Both the position numbers and the translations under genes were made by a program. A DNA stretch of 64,000 bases from Eretmocerus hayati (lineage: Eukaryota > Arthropoda > Insecta > Hymenoptera > Aphelinidae): contig CM056742.1 of assembly GCA_029851415.1 (NCBI GenBank), positions 187,593,344 through 187,657,343 on the forward strand, written 5' to 3'. The notes beneath the pieces were generated by a model. It was not told where the DNA came from. It saw only the letters and a list, made by a program, of their open reading frames with translations, and ran no database searches. How positions within the stretch are numbered: position 1 is the first letter of the stretch; the number at the start of each line of letters is the position of its first letter. Positions 35,975 through 49,400 of this stretch are shown piece by piece.

Positions 35975-38900
35975 CTAACCGAATTTCATTCATATCTCAG
36001 TACACTATTCCCATTTTTCCAGATCAGTAAATCTATCGTTCCCTCGCAAGCGTACCCTCGTTTATGTGTTTGTAAAATAATTGTGAAATATACCCATCGG
36101 TTCGTGTGTAATGGCATCGTTTTTCTCCCACAGAGTGTCGAATAGCAGAAAAATATGAATCGTCCTCAATGTGCACTCAGAGAGATATGGGTGTGCATTA
36201 CGAGAACGATGGTCTTGAAAAGTGTCCCCAAGACTATTATCTTACTTCTAGAGAAGCCTCATCAGAGCACTCCAAGTTGGGCTTCGAAAACTTTGCTCGC
36301 TATTTATATAAGACAACACACACTCGGTACGGGCGCAAAAGCTCGATCTTAGGTAGAATACGAATTTGTATGTGTGAGTGCTGGCAGCATCTGTTTCGTG
36401 TTCCTGTCTGCGGCTACATCACAGACTAGAGTGAGTATATAGTATGGATGCGGGGGCGCTTTAAATCGCAGCTCGCAGTGTCAAAGTGATGCATGTGTTC
36501 GCTTGAATAGGGCTTGCGGCTTTGCAGAGCCACGAGTGTTGCAGCTCTTTCGAATGATGAAGAAAACTCGCGTGTGTGTGGGGGAGGGGGGACGGCGGGG
36601 GGGGGGGGGGGGGGGGGGGGGTTCGAGTGCATAGTACACATTAACGGTTTGAGTCCACGTTTCTATCTTGCTTTCTCTGCCCACCCCACCCACTTCTACT
36701 TTCTTCCGTAGTCATTCTCGGGTGGCATCTTTTTCTCGTCCGTGGCCCATCACGAAATAATTGTTGTCGCAGTAAAAGCTAACGTTTAACTCTTATCCGG
36801 CCTTGAGAGCCAAAAATTACCGAGTCTGTTTTTTCTCAGTTCGGCGGACTCTATTTTACACATTCACTGCTTACTCTACAGAGGGGGAGAGTAGAGTTGT
36901 TTCATGCCTGTTTGTGTCGCATAAAAGTATCATATTGATGACTCATTAGTAAAAATATTACAGAATGTCACCTCTACGATTCAGAAAATAAAAGCGCCAT
37001 TGCATTTCTGGGAAACCAACAAGTCATCCGAGCCAATTCTCGACGAACGAAGAGTCCCAATTCAATTACTCAAATGGGTGAGCTCTATTTGAAGGAAATA
37101 TGAAGCCTCATCTGGAAATTTGAGACAATGGCATTATTCATCACGAAAACTGTGAATAAAGATGTCCCAACTCCAAAATGTTATAAGTAGATTTATTCCA
37201 TCGGAAAATGATGTGTGTCAGACTGGCTTCGTTATATTCAGAGTGATAATAAATTCCTTCCTCCAAGATTCGTGATGGGTTCTACAAACTGTAAATCACC
37301 ATAAATCTTTCAGAATGTTTGTGTGGTTTAATGGCTTTGATGATCTGTATAATTTATCCTCTGACAGTTTGTGATCGAGTATTTCCGTTGAAATTCCCAG
37401 AATGAAACTCACTAACGTCATAGAGATGACAATTTTTCAAAAAATTTCTCTACTCAAAAATTTTTGCTAAATCTTGAACCTCTCACTTTTTGCTAGTATT
37501 TTCACGATAGGCTTTGAACCTTCTAAATTAATGTCTGGATGAATCTGCCTGAGCTCATGCTTACGACAATCCTTCTACATTCTCAAATCTGACTTAGAAC
37601 TTGATGTTTTCGAAAACTGAGAGACAGGTATCTACTTCACTCTGGAAATTCAGGTAGGGCCGTTTATTCTCAACAGTCGGAATATTTAGATCTCTAAAGC
37701 CATAACTAAAAGATGAGATAACATTCAAATACAAAAGTCTCACGAAGAACACTTTGTATACTTCAAAGGCTCTTCCCCTAGGGATTGGACCCTATCCCCA
37801 ATTACAGAGTTTGCCTACAAATTATCCAACTTCTCCTACTGCATTATGCATATCAATACAAATTGCCGGTGAGGACTAAAGTACGCATCTCTAGTTTCAG
37901 TCGAAAACAAAGTCGATGAATTATTCCTTCAGCCGCACGCGAGTTGTTTCCAAAAGAGTCTCCACACTCACGCTGACTTATTAAACGTGAAACTGGAAAA
38001 TTCATGACTACTCGAGCTCCACTGACCTCATTTCTGGCAACTTTTCCACTCGAAATACGGAAATACAGAACGATTTTCGAAAAAAGGACGATAGAGAAGG
38101 GAGGTGGACAGGAGGTTCGAATTAATCACTGCTCGGAATCGGAACATTTCGAAACTCTCAGTACTCTACTCGATCAGCGGACGACGGGACAGACGATCAC
38201 GGGTATCCCGGATGCTTCTAAACCTGGTAATTTCCGATGTCTGAACGGTTGCCGTAGTGGCATTCTCGTGAATCTTCATACTCGCTCTTCAGCGGCTGCC
38301 CCGAGCGCTACGCCACTGTCGCTTCATCCCTCGTGAGCCGCGCTCCAACCCTGGTCTCTCGTGAGTACGGAAGCAATTAAAACTCCCGCGCTCTCAAAGT
38401 ACATGCATTATTCTCCGCTTCGCGGGTAAGTTCTACACTATGCACCACAGCCACCGACGCTACGCTACCCTGGGTGAATCTGCTTTTTCTGATTCTCCCC
38501 TTCTTCCGCATACTTCCTGAGCGCTGCTACCTCAACTTTTTGGCGATCTTCGAACTTGATCAACTTCTTCAGCAATCACATTCTAGGCGAGACATTTACT
38601 GAACAATGAATCCATCAAATTTTAGTTATTTGTTTGAGATCTGGATAATGCTCAATATTTGTTAGAAATGACCCTGAGAAGCGAGCTGAGAAGACTTTTA
38701 AAAACTATCCCAGAGCAGTCAATGGATTGACAATTTCACTTCTGTTATACTTTCCATGTAATTTTTCTGAATTCTTGAATCAATAATTATTCAATTGAAA
38801 CTACATAGGCTGCTGCAAAATTTCAATTGAAAATATTAGAAATCGAGTCCTCCTCGACGGAGCATGGAGCGTCCGTGCACACTCCATTCCTCAATAAATA

Positions 38901-40751
38901 ATGACTGTTTGCTCGTACCCTTTTTTGAAATCGGATTCACTACTCGTTGATCAAGACCGTGAAGCGTCATCGATAAAATCACAGACTGTTGCCATTTACG
39001 TCAGTGAGTGAGAGAAAAAACTTCGCAACATAAACAGCAGTACCATGTATCTATACATGTCAACTCCCTGATGGCAAAGATAAGATCGATAAGCATTCAT
39101 TCGAATCCCATATATTTGATTTGAAATTACACTATAAATGTTACACTACATCACGATTCATCGTAGTCAAATTTTCGTCCAAACGAGACACTTGGAATAG
39201 TATCACAAGGTAGAAACCTTCTGAATAGTGATGTTAGAAACTCTTACCTCGACTATATCAAAGAAATTTTCAGAGCTTGTGACGTGACCTATAAAAACCT
39301 TTCAAAATATTCGCGTACTTTTGCATTCTAGGATCTCGTATTCAGTTCATTTCTTCCAACCTAGCGAGGCTAAAATGGGGCAGAATATTTCTATTCATCC
39401 CAAGAACTCCTTCATTCGTATCTCATGCAAATAATTCCGAGTGTTGCGAAAAAATTGTGAAAAGGCTGCCCATTATGACTCATAATACTGAAAAAATTCT
39501 CAAATTCAGAGGATATGGAGTACTATACTCCTCTATGAAGAAGAGTTAATCATGGGAACATTCAGTCCAAAAAATGAGATACCCCGTCATCACTGACATT
39601 CTTATTTATGGCATCATTTATAGATAATCCACATTTCTCAATTACGGAGAACAATTATTCATGCATCAAGATGCACCTCTGAATAAGTTATATAACAACC
39701 AACCACTCGTTCGGTTTTATTCATGATTGTCCCCGTCAAACGGCACGTTTCCTAGTAAAGTTTAGAATCCAAATTGAATTATGCAATTCGATTAGTCTGC
39801 TCCGATGATTGTTCCATATAAATTATGTCACTAACTCCTGAATCGTGCCAGACGAGGTTGAGGATGAATACTATGAATTCTGAGCAATTGTTTTAGAAAC
39901 AGCCTAATTAGTCTACTAGCAGTGAATTATGGAGCACATTTTGATGATAAGTCTGTAGTTCAGTCAACAATACAATGCTCAGCATAAATCTTTGACTCGT
40001 TAACGAGCGCCGCGTAATTAACACGGATTGGGCAAACAGCAGCTTTGGCAAAAAATTTCACATTTTCAAGGCGATAAATGGGTTACTTATTGGAAATCTA
40101 CGCAGTTGAAATGCAACAATCCGGCGTAGGGATAAACTTGAGGGGAAAAAAACTTCACAGGAAATTATTACACTTCAAGAATCAATTTTCGATACTGCTC
40201 ATGACTAATTGCAGTAGTAATTCCGTTCGAGTTACTGCTACAAAGGCTATACCAATTTATAATTCCACTCTCGAACTTTTTACTATGCACCTGTAGCCGA
40301 ACAAAATCTAAGCTTGAAACACGCGACTGCAAATCAATGACAAATGTATTGAGAAATCGGGAGTATTATATTTCTGATATTTGTATTCCAAAATTTTTGG
40401 AGCAAAAGCCACGTAAATTTCTGACACAATATTCATGTAAAAAAAGCTGGAGAAGAGAGTGAGTAAATGAAAAGTCATCCGAGGCGACGAAGAATAGAGT
40501 CTGTTTTTGAATTTCGGATGAGCATCCGCATCTTTCTATTGTTCTGCATCCTCGAAAAGTGAGCTCAATCATCCTCCTACGTTGCTCGTAGAATTATCTC
40601 CACTGTGATACTTATTTTGTCCTCTTTTCTTTAGTAAAAGCAAAATGACTAGCAATGATTTTTGTCGAGAAACCTCTGAACATATTCCCAATCATGTGAT
40701 CTACTGTCGCTCTTCATCTCATAGACGTATTTTACAATCACAATATCAACT
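35975..40751 (-). other. presumed intron 1 / upstream region of the nAChR gene
   Basis: The next upstream exon should encode the signal peptide and end one base into a codon. I searched minus-strand short frames from here to 64000 for a hydrophobic leader before a GT donor and found none convincing. Within this stretch 36150-36720 is CpG- and GT/G-rich and includes a run of 25 G residues; the rest is AT-rich without recognised features. Confidence 0.4.
36597..36621 (+). repeat. poly-G tract, 25 bp
   Basis: An uninterrupted run of 25 G residues inside a G-rich stretch (GTGTGTGTGGGGGAGGGGGG). Several other long G or C runs occur in the window (near 9830, 41475, 45733, 53953, 56648 and 63272). 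Such runs could form G-quadruplexes; lengths may be unreliable. Confidence 0.9.
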
Positions 40752-41724
40752 GGGTGGTTTTTTTCGGAAAATGTACCCGACAAAGGTTAAAGCCGGGTGA
40801 GATGGTGGAATCGACACGGAAATTATAGGGGGTCCAGCTGGCACCTGCGAAACATACTTCCAGAGAAAATTTCAGACCCTTTGACCCCTCCCGGCGGACA
40901 AAACGTCGAAGAGGCTGTTTTGTGGTATTAATTCAAGTGTGCCAAGGACACTCACCCAAGATCTGCAAATGAAAAAGATTTTTCCATGATTCTCGAACGT
41001 CACTCAGCGATTAGTAAAATATTTCAAATTTTTAAAAATTCACCAAAAAACGGTATGATAGTTGCAGATGGGGAAAAATTGTTTTCTGAAATGTTTCTAC
41101 GTGGAAAAAATTTTGCGTGGTCTTTGAGATGGTACAGCACCTCTAAAAGATTAAAAAGTGCCAAGAACACTGTTTCTCCGTTTCAAAAGCTCACTTGAAC
41201 GTATCAATCACTTACTGCACGAGCGAAACCACTTTATTCGAGGAGATTGGTAACCTTTACGCGGAAACCATGTTATCGGGGTTGATTTGGTGATTTACAG
41301 ACCGACTCTGACCACAAAAAACCAAAAATTCTTCGAACATCGGATTGCCTAGGCTCTAAAGATTGTCAGAGCTTTCTGGGCCTGATAGTAGCTCCCTAAA
41401 GGCATGAGCTTGTTGGCAAACGAGTAGTGTGAGACAGAGTGAAATTGAAAATCATGCCTCTCTCGCAATTCCCCCCCCCCCCACCATTCAAAATCACGCA
41501 GGAAATCACATGAAACATTTCGTAGCGCATAATCAATCTCATCCAAAGAAACACTTAGATGATTAGAGAATGCCATCTCAGCGCAGTCGATCCATATTCT
41601 TCTTAATCCCAGTACAGACTCGAGGACAGATGGAATCAAAGAATAATAAACCTCCGTCGTACCATTTGGGACGTCAGAATGCCGCCACATTGACGAGACC
41701 ATTGGCAGAAACTCCTACATCATG

Positions 41725-41740
41725 AGTGCTACATCAAGGG
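41725..41740 (+). repeat. LINE target-site duplication, left copy
   Basis: AGTGCTACATCAAGGG, identical to 43463-43478. The unoccupied counterpart is at 45625-45640 on the opposite strand of the other arm, reading AGTGCGACATCAAGGG. Confidence 0.93.
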
Positions 41741-42994
41741 ACCCTCGTATACGACACCGACGAGGGACAAGAGGTTCGAGAGCTGTCCGCCGGAATCGGG
41801 CAGGGATCGGTTTCCGGGCCGTTCAACTGGAATACCCAGTACGACAGCTTACTGTCTATCGAACTGCCAGAAGGAGTAATAATAGTGGCTTTTGCGGACG
41901 ACGCGGGACTCATAGTTTGGGCCGACAACGAAGAGCTCTTGGGTAGACGCGCGAACGAGGCGCTGGCCCGAGTCTACGAATGGATGATCAGCAGGCTCCT
42001 AGAGCTGGCTGTTCCAAAGTGCGAAGCCATAGTGGTCACGAGGCGCAGGAAGTTCGACTTGCCCCATTTTTACATCAACGGGCAAGAGATACCACGCAAG
42101 ACAGAGCTGAAATATCTGGGTGTATGGCTCGACGACAAATGGTCGTTCAGGAAACACATCCAGGAAGCCGCCCAGAAGGCGAGCAGGGTTGGTGCGGCGC
42201 TTCAGCGGCTCATGCCGAATATCGGAGGACCCAAGGAAAAGAGGCGCGCACTTCTCAACACCGTCACCACCTCCATCATGCTGTACGGTGCACCCGTGTG
42301 GGGAAAGAGAGTAGAGAAGTCCATCATCGAGAAGAGAATGGGCCCTGTTCACCGGAGAGCGGCCCTGAGGAGTATCCGTGCCTACCGCACCGTGTCAGGA
42401 GATGCGGCTTACGTATTGGCGAGTACACCGCCCATTCACTTGCTCGTCGCGGAGCGAGTGAGGATCTGGGACCGCCAGAAAGTGATCGGAGCCGAACGAG
42501 TACTCACTCCGACGATGAAGGAGATCATCCGCGACAACGAGAAGGAGACCACCCTCGAACAGTGGCAAACTGAGTGGGATTCGCCATTTGCGAATGGCAG
42601 ATGGACGCACCGGCTGATACGTGACGTAGCCAAATGGACGGAACGCACCCACGGAGAGATAGATTACTGGACGACGCAAGCACTGAGTGACCACGGTTGC
42701 TTCGGTGCCTATCTGACCCGGTTCAAGAAGAGGACATCCCCAGCATGCCAGTCATGCGGGGACAACTGGGATGACGCTGAACACGCCCTGTTCACGTGCA
42801 ACGACACCCAAAGTGAGCGCGCCGAGTTGGATGGATGGCTGGGTGCTCAACTAACACCCGAGAACCTCGTCCCGTACTTACTTCGCAACCAGGAGACATG
42901 GGATAGAGTCACCGGATACATCAAGCTGGTGATGACCCGTAAGGAGGAGAAAGAGAGGGAAGTGAGGCGCCTCGAAGCAGGCGAATCACAGTGA
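41741..42994 (+). pseudogene. non-LTR retrotransposon ORF2 C-terminus (5'-truncated)
   Basis: The frame starts at the element's truncated 5' edge and runs to TGA. It encodes the C-terminal part of a LINE reverse transcriptase: GIGQGSVSGPFNW (palm motif), the catalytic FADDAGLIV, and YLGVWLDDKWSFRKHI of the thumb region. A terminal CxxC...H...C zinc knuckle follows (CQSCGDNWDDAEHALFTC). Endonuclease and the N-terminal fingers are missing. The upstream codons 41726-41740, which keep the frame open, belong to the target duplication and are not part of the element. The type fits the R1/Jockey-group LINEs of insects; the clade assignment is from memory of motif style. Without a start or N-terminus it cannot be autonomous. 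The long intact frame shows the insertion is young. Confidence 0.9.
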
Positions 42995-43462
42995 GTCTGC
43001 CGACTCAAACAGAAGAGGTCCAAATTATTCCAGGAGGAATATGATGAACTGAAGAGGGAAGAAAGAAGAAAGAAGAGAGAAGGAAGAAGAGAGAAGATCG
43101 AAGAAAGAAGAGTAGGAAAAGATCGAAGAAGGAGCAACAACACCTGCGAGTCGTGAGAGAAGAGAGTCGCTTGATCCCGAGCGCGATACGCCTCCCACCC
43201 TGAAGTAATGCTAACGCGGTTCCGGGGTGGGTTGGTTAGATAGTGGTTAGCTGCCCCCAGTTCTGCAGTGATGGCTTGCCAACACTGTGGGGTTGAGAGC
43301 AGAAGGTTTTAGCCCACAGGGCACACGGGCGCTGGATTCATGCTCATCCGGTTCACCGGGTGGGCAAAATGAAAGCGCTCATGGTCTGCCGGTGGGACAT
43401 CCAATAGGGATGTCCTGTCATCAGATTTTTCCTTATATTCCACTTAAAAAAAAAAAAAAAAA
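41741..43462 (+). mobile_element. 5'-truncated LINE insertion with poly-A tail
   Basis: The insertion comprises the partial ORF, a purine-rich stretch (GAAGAAAGAAGA, about 43020-43130), a 3' UTR and a terminal poly-A run (about 43446-43462). It is flanked by the 16-bp direct repeat AGTGCTACATCAAGGG (41725-41740 and 43463-43478). This is the signature of target-primed reverse transcription. It interrupts the left arm of the 40752-46464 inverted repeat. Confidence 0.93.
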
Positions 43463-43478
43463 AGTGCTACATCAAGGG
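43463..43478 (+). repeat. LINE target-site duplication, right copy
   Basis: Follows the poly-A tail directly and continues into GTTAGGCTGCTGCG, the same sequence that follows the empty site in the opposite arm. The first A is shared with the tail, so the duplication is 15 or 16 bp. Confidence 0.93.
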
Positions 43479-46464
43479 GTTAGGCTGCTGCGTCCGTTGC
43501 GTATCTAGCCGGGGGGTAGGTGCGTTCCTGTCCATGTGGACACACCCTCAGTGATACTCATCCAAATGCGGTGTTCATATTTCACGGAATATACTTATCG
43601 ATGTTCAGCTGTCGAATACCATCTCGACCACGGATGAAATGGTGCTCAGATTCTAGTTCCGCAGGCTAAACGAGAAATCCATGAACAGATTATCTCTCAG
43701 TGTAAGAGCCATTAAATGCATCCGAAACAGTTCTTACGAACTCCTTCAATCACGCAGTATTGAGTGTTCACTGCTAGCTGAATTCATATCCAATGCGTTC
43801 GATACGTCTCTGTCTGGTTTCCTACAGAGCTGCAGTGAATGGAGCTCGAGGGAGTTGTTATTGCAGGCGTGCTTCCAAACTCGTTATCACAACATAGGTT
43901 CGGAAGCAAGGGCCTCAAGAACTAATGGGAGTGTTCGAATTTCATGTACGGTAATAACGGTGAAACTTGAGGATAATTCCAGTATCTCGATGGCAAGATA
44001 GTACAGTCAACGAGAGTTCATTCAGCTTTGATGGTGCATCTTTCAGTTTTCTAGATGAGTATTGTTCTCACCGTAGATCGGAGATGCATGATAGAGCTTA
44101 CCCCCATTGGTTCTTGTGAGCCTTGCTCCCAAACCTGTGTTGTGATAACGAGTCTGAACGCACGCCTGCAACAACAACTCCCTCGAGCTTCATTTACTAC
44201 AGCTCTCTAGGGACCCTAGACCGTGGCGTATCAATCGCAGTGGATACAAACCCTTAGCCCAACGGACTCGTCCTTATATGATCCACCCGTGACCTTGAAT
44301 GATCTTCGTGGCATATTGGATGCTTCTAGAAATGAAATTGCCCCTTCGGTGATACTAATGTCCTCAGAAAAAATTCCGGCAGTCTAAAGGTTCATTCAGC
44401 TGACACTAACACTTGATACCACGTGCTTGAAGGAGTTCATGTGAACTTTTTTGGATGCATTGATGATTCTTACACTCGGAAACCATCTGTCTTTGGATTC
44501 CTCGTTTAGCCTGGGTATCTGGACACCATTCCATCCCTCCCTCTCGAGTTGGTATTCGAAAGCTGAACATCGATGTGTATATTCCGTGATATATAGGCGT
44601 TTCTCTGGAGCTTTTACACCTGATGGAATACAGCTATGGATGATGATAGAAGGGAAAAATCAAATCTATCGGCCCCAATCGAAGTGAAAATATCATCATC
44701 CAAGTCTCAAAATGAGATATCTTTGGTCTCTGTATGATCAGAAGAAGTTGATTCATTCTAGCTCACTCAAAGAGAGAAAATGTGGCCGAGATCCTGTGAA
44801 AATACTTGGTACTCTCGTGCAGTCTTACGGACATTCTGGTGATGCCACGCAACTTTTTGATGGGTAATATATTGAAGAAAAATGACCCAGAAGCGCGATG
44901 GTTTGCTGCCGATTCAAACAAAACTGTATGACTTTGAAAATTCGAAATGATAAATCAATCATGTCTCGTTCAACTCAAAGATGATTACGCCAAGCTCCTG
45001 CCGCGTTTCTGAACGCAATTTTCGAAATGCAAATATAAAGTAGATGCAATTGCGGAGATTTTGCGACGAGTCTCGTGTTGGTGCGATATTTCTGTCTAGA
45101 ATACAACCGTTCTGAAGTGAAATAGAAAAAACGTGACTCACGAAAAAAGTTGAGTTTTTCTCATTTCACTTTGGCGGATTGAGCTCTACGTTGATAAAAC
45201 GAATTGTGATCGGATACCCTGACCTTACGAAGCTGCAAAAAGCCCGAGGTATTCGTTGAAATCGTCGATCTTACCAAATAAAATCTTGGGAAATTCTGAG
45301 AAATCAGCGAAAAACTACTTTGAGTTCGACTCATTAACGTGATTTTGGCGATGCCATTTACTCTATATGAGTTTCAATAGTGGGTTTGTAACTCTCAAAA
45401 CTGGATGAATATGTGAGCAAAAGGTCCCAGATGTGCGTTGAGCGGTTTTTATTTTTCGTTTTTCAACGATTTTCAGCAAAGTGCAAAAGTTCCAGAGAAA
45501 CGCTCATATGCGTATACCGCATTTGGATATCCGAATGACAAGTACGATAACTCTGAGAGTGTGTCCACAATAGGCAAGAACGCACATATCCCGGCTAGAT
45601 ACGCAACGAACGCAGCAGCCTAACCCCTTGATGTCGCACTTATGAAGTAGGAGTTCCTGCCAATGATCTCGTCAATGTGTGTACGAAGTGTGTCGTGAGA
45701 TTCTTTGTGTGGTTCCAGATCGGTTTGGGGGGGGGGGGGGAGCGGGGGCTTCCGTCAGGTTTGGGAAGCTCTGACCGTCTTTGGAGCCTAGGCAATCTGA
45801 TTTTCGAAGAACTTTTGGTTGTTTTGAGGTGAGAATTGGTCCGTAAATCACCAAGTCAACCTTAACAGCATGGTTACCCGCGTAAAATTTGACGATCTAA
45901 GTACCCGAAAAAAATGGTATCGCTCCGGCAGACAGTGATTGAATACGTTCAAGTGAGCTTTTCTAGCGGAGAAAGTGTGTTCTTGGCAGTTTTCAATCTT
46001 TCTCAAGATGTTGTACCACCTGTAAGGACACGCAAAAATGTTTCTTCGTAGAATTTGCGATAATAAACTGAGAAAAATTTTTTCCCCACCTGCACCTACC
46101 ATCTCGTTTTCGATGAATTTTTGAACATTCCGAGTATTTTTTCAAGCGCTGTGTGATGATCAAGAACCATGTAAAAATTATTATTAGATTTGTTCCATTG
46201 TTTCGGATTCTTTTGTTTCTTCTCTTCAGATATTTTGGTTGATTGACCTCGTCAAACTTGGATAAATACGGAAAAACATCTTTTTTGAAGTTATGTCGGC
46301 CTGGAGAGGTCTAAGGGTCTAAAAATTTCTCTTCGAGTATCAACCAAAGATGCGAACTGAACCCCATAATGTCTCTGGTGATGTAGCCTGGGTTTGATTC
46401 CACCATCTCACGTGGCTATACACTTTAACCCTTTGCGGCATGGTAGTCACTATAAAGACCACCT

Positions 46465-49400
46465 AAATTTGCGCTCGGAATATATTTAAATGGCGATTAA
46501 ACAGAATAGCCACGATAAAATTCCAAAATTCTTACGGGTAATCATTCAGCTCTCACTCAAGCATGATCTCGTGATAAATCACTCCTTCCGGATTTTTCTT
46601 CAAAAAATAAAGGTTAAACAATGCCGAAAAATTTTTTTTTCTAAAAAGTTGTGGAAACTACTGATTAATATAGCCATTTTCAATAGGAATGGGGATTGAG
46701 CCGAAATTTGTCAAGGAAAGATGTGCAAGCTAACAGAAAATTTGAATCTGATGATTCGATACTGCTGAAGACTGATAAGTCTTGGTATCTTCTATGCACT
46801 ACATGGAACCAGGCACATTAATGAAAAAGTCTAACGACTGTTGAGTCATTTCGAAACGCTGCAATAGCAGTTACAAGATAAAGGTAAGTTGACTGTTTTA
46901 AACCCTGTTTCCTCCGTGGACCGGATCTCACTACAACTCTAGATGAATCCCATGGGTTAGATACCAGAAATGGAACTGAATCTCCAAATAGAAGAAAATT
47001 GTGTGGAAGTGAGAATTCAGTTGGTATTTGAAGCGTAAAAGTGTTTGAACTGAATTCATACTCATTGGCGAATCAAAATGTAACACCCAACAGAGCAGGA
47101 TTACACACATTTCATATTTTGAATAATTGTGTTCCACCTTCTCGTTGTTTTTCTAAAAATCATAAAAAATGCTTCAGAATGCAATACTGGGATGCAATCT
47201 ATCACCCACTGATCGCAAATATCCAGATTTGTAGATATACTTAGAATCTCGCCAATAATGATTAGTATCTAGCTCGCGGCGATGAATTGCCAAATTCGAT
47301 AAAGAGTTTGGAGGAGTTTACGATGTACGAAGAGGCGTGCGGTCCACGAATAGTTGGCACGGCTGGTGGTTTCCTAATTGCTGTGCCGTAAATTGCAATA
47401 GCGCTCAGATGTCCATGAAACAATTTCGGTTCGCTGGAATTTTACTCTAATGCATATCACACGTCTGTTCAACCATTAGAAAACTCTTTGTGGAATTATC
47501 TAAACATACGAGAGGAGCTCGTTAGCCAAAGTGAAACAAGCTGTTTATTTATTCATACCTACACCTTTCTTCATAAACGACAGATAGTCCCGACCTTCAC
47601 CTAGAATATACTAATTTTTTCTGTACCAGAAATCTTCATTTAAAATTTTTGTGACCGTTCCATATAGATAAAAATGTAAGGTCAATATCTTTGAAATGAA
47701 AATTTCCAACTGGCTAAATCCAACTAAAAAATTCCATCAACGTCGTAGTAGCGTATTATTCTTCAAGGACGGTATCAAGTGTAATGGCTTTTCATCTGAG
47801 CAGAGTAATAACGTTTGATACGTATCCGAGATTTATAACAGGCTCTAATTAGACTCGTTATTTGAATTTCAGGGGCGCAGTATATTGGGCTTTGTGTAGT
47901 TTGGTGAATTGCATAGCTCAGTAGTGGTAGTAGTGCTTGCCTATCCGAGATAATTCCAACTCGGCTCGTTTTAGAGTGGCTGTGGCAGTGTCGCATGCGA
48001 ACGATGTATCTATGTGGGTGAAATCGAGGATATCCAGCGAGAGGCATATAACCTCGGGAATGAATCATCCGCGGCGGGAGCAAACGACAAAACGAAGAGA
48101 GGCGGCGAGGAATTTGGGGCAAAAATCAGCGCGATACATCACGAGGTCTGAAAGAGACATTCGCGAGATAGCTTGCTCTCTCTGACTCTCTTTCGGGGTA
48201 GAATTTTGCTCCAAAAGCTCGGTTTTGATCCTGCAGCGCTCCGATGCAGCAGCTCTTTTTCACTCCCTCTCTTTCGGCCCTTATCTCCTCCCACAGATGA
48301 GAGCGAGTCGAGCTCTCTTACAGATCCGCAATATCGCCCCCGACGAACACGCGCCCGCCGCGAGTTTCACAGTCACTCGATCCGAGCTTTCGCTCTTTAG
48401 GGATTTCTGCATCCTCGTATTCGTCGCGGTCATTCCTCGCAATATCAAATCCATCGACACCCTATGCAAATCGAACGAATCTCCAAAGAGCCGAATCGAA
48501 CGGGGGCGGTATCATCTTGGGAATTTTCGAATGATCATTCCGAATACCACTCTTGAAAATGGTAAATGATGTGAATGCTGCATCATGGGCAATTTCCATA
48601 TCCATCGTGAGCAATTTATAAATGTTATGAGTGTTTGGAAATAGCATGATCTATGACATTGAGAATAGCTCTCACAATCTGAATCCCTTGGGGTGGATTT
48701 CAATCTTAAGCGGGTGGAATTCATACCCGAAGAGATACCGGAAGTAGCCGATTGGGTTTAACTGAAGATTTAGCCCAAATAGGACTGGAATAATCGTCAA
48801 AAATGAACAATAAACTTGGCGTGAATTTTGAGAGGAACAATTTGTAGTTTATGAAATTCCTCGTTGTATTCAATGGTGCTCGTAAATTTTCAATTGAAAA
48901 TTCGAATCATTCAAGCTTTGGAAGAATGAAATAGCAAGAAATCTAAAGTTTGAGTGACAAACACAACAATGCCGAATACTTACAAAAAGTAGTTCCAAAT
49001 TACACCAAATTTGGACCAAATAACATATTTGTACCACAAAGTATTATTCCTAGTTGCAAAATCTCTAGAGGCCTTGAGTTGAAAGTTCTTGATAAAAAGC
49101 TCTGTAATACAAATGCATCGATGCAGAAGATTAGCAAATACGGTTAACAACAACATGCTTTTCCATCCCAGCTTGGACTACATCTTCGGTGCAAGGCTTG
49201 TACTGAGATTTCAGTCTCTTGAGGTAGAAATCCAGCCCAAAAAAGGCTCGAATAAAGGTTTCAGTAGCTCTTTTGACAGAAAATTCCATTCCAAGGAATT
49301 AAGAGTGGCACGTGGGCAACGATTTTGATCTTCGAGGACTTGAACTCTGTAATCAGACTGATGCGATTTATTGTCAACAATTGGTATTCAATTCGTAATT

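Larger units (their letters stand above)
40752..46464. repeat. degenerate 5.7-kb inverted repeat (large foldback)
   Basis: The outer arms pair 40752-43570, minus the retrotransposon, with 45490-46464. Landmarks include GTGAGATGGTGGAATC, AAAAGCTCACTTGAACGTAT, GATTGCCTAGGCTC-AAAGA and GGGGTTAGGCTGCTGCGT. The inner arms pair 43571-43935 with 44105-44610. The right arm alone carries 44615-45490, so the left arm has lost that segment or the right has gained it. The arms are clearly diverged, with mononucleotide runs and indels. The right end contains TTAACCCTTTGCGGCA, a piggyBac-like terminal motif. Frames such as minus 45848-46102 (KAHLNVFNHCLPERYHFFR) suggest a decayed coding ancestor, but I do not recognise it. 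Confidence 0.85.

Noticed and set aside
41722..41740. Start codon for the LINE ORF at 41722 or 41726
   Set aside because: These bases belong to the target-site duplication; the element is 5'-truncated and has no native start.
47915..47980. tRNA-like stretch TAGCTCAGTAGTGGTAG
   Set aside because: The A-box-like part is suggestive, but the B box (expected GGTTCGA) is poor and no cloverleaf could be drawn; at best a decayed tRNA-derived fragment.
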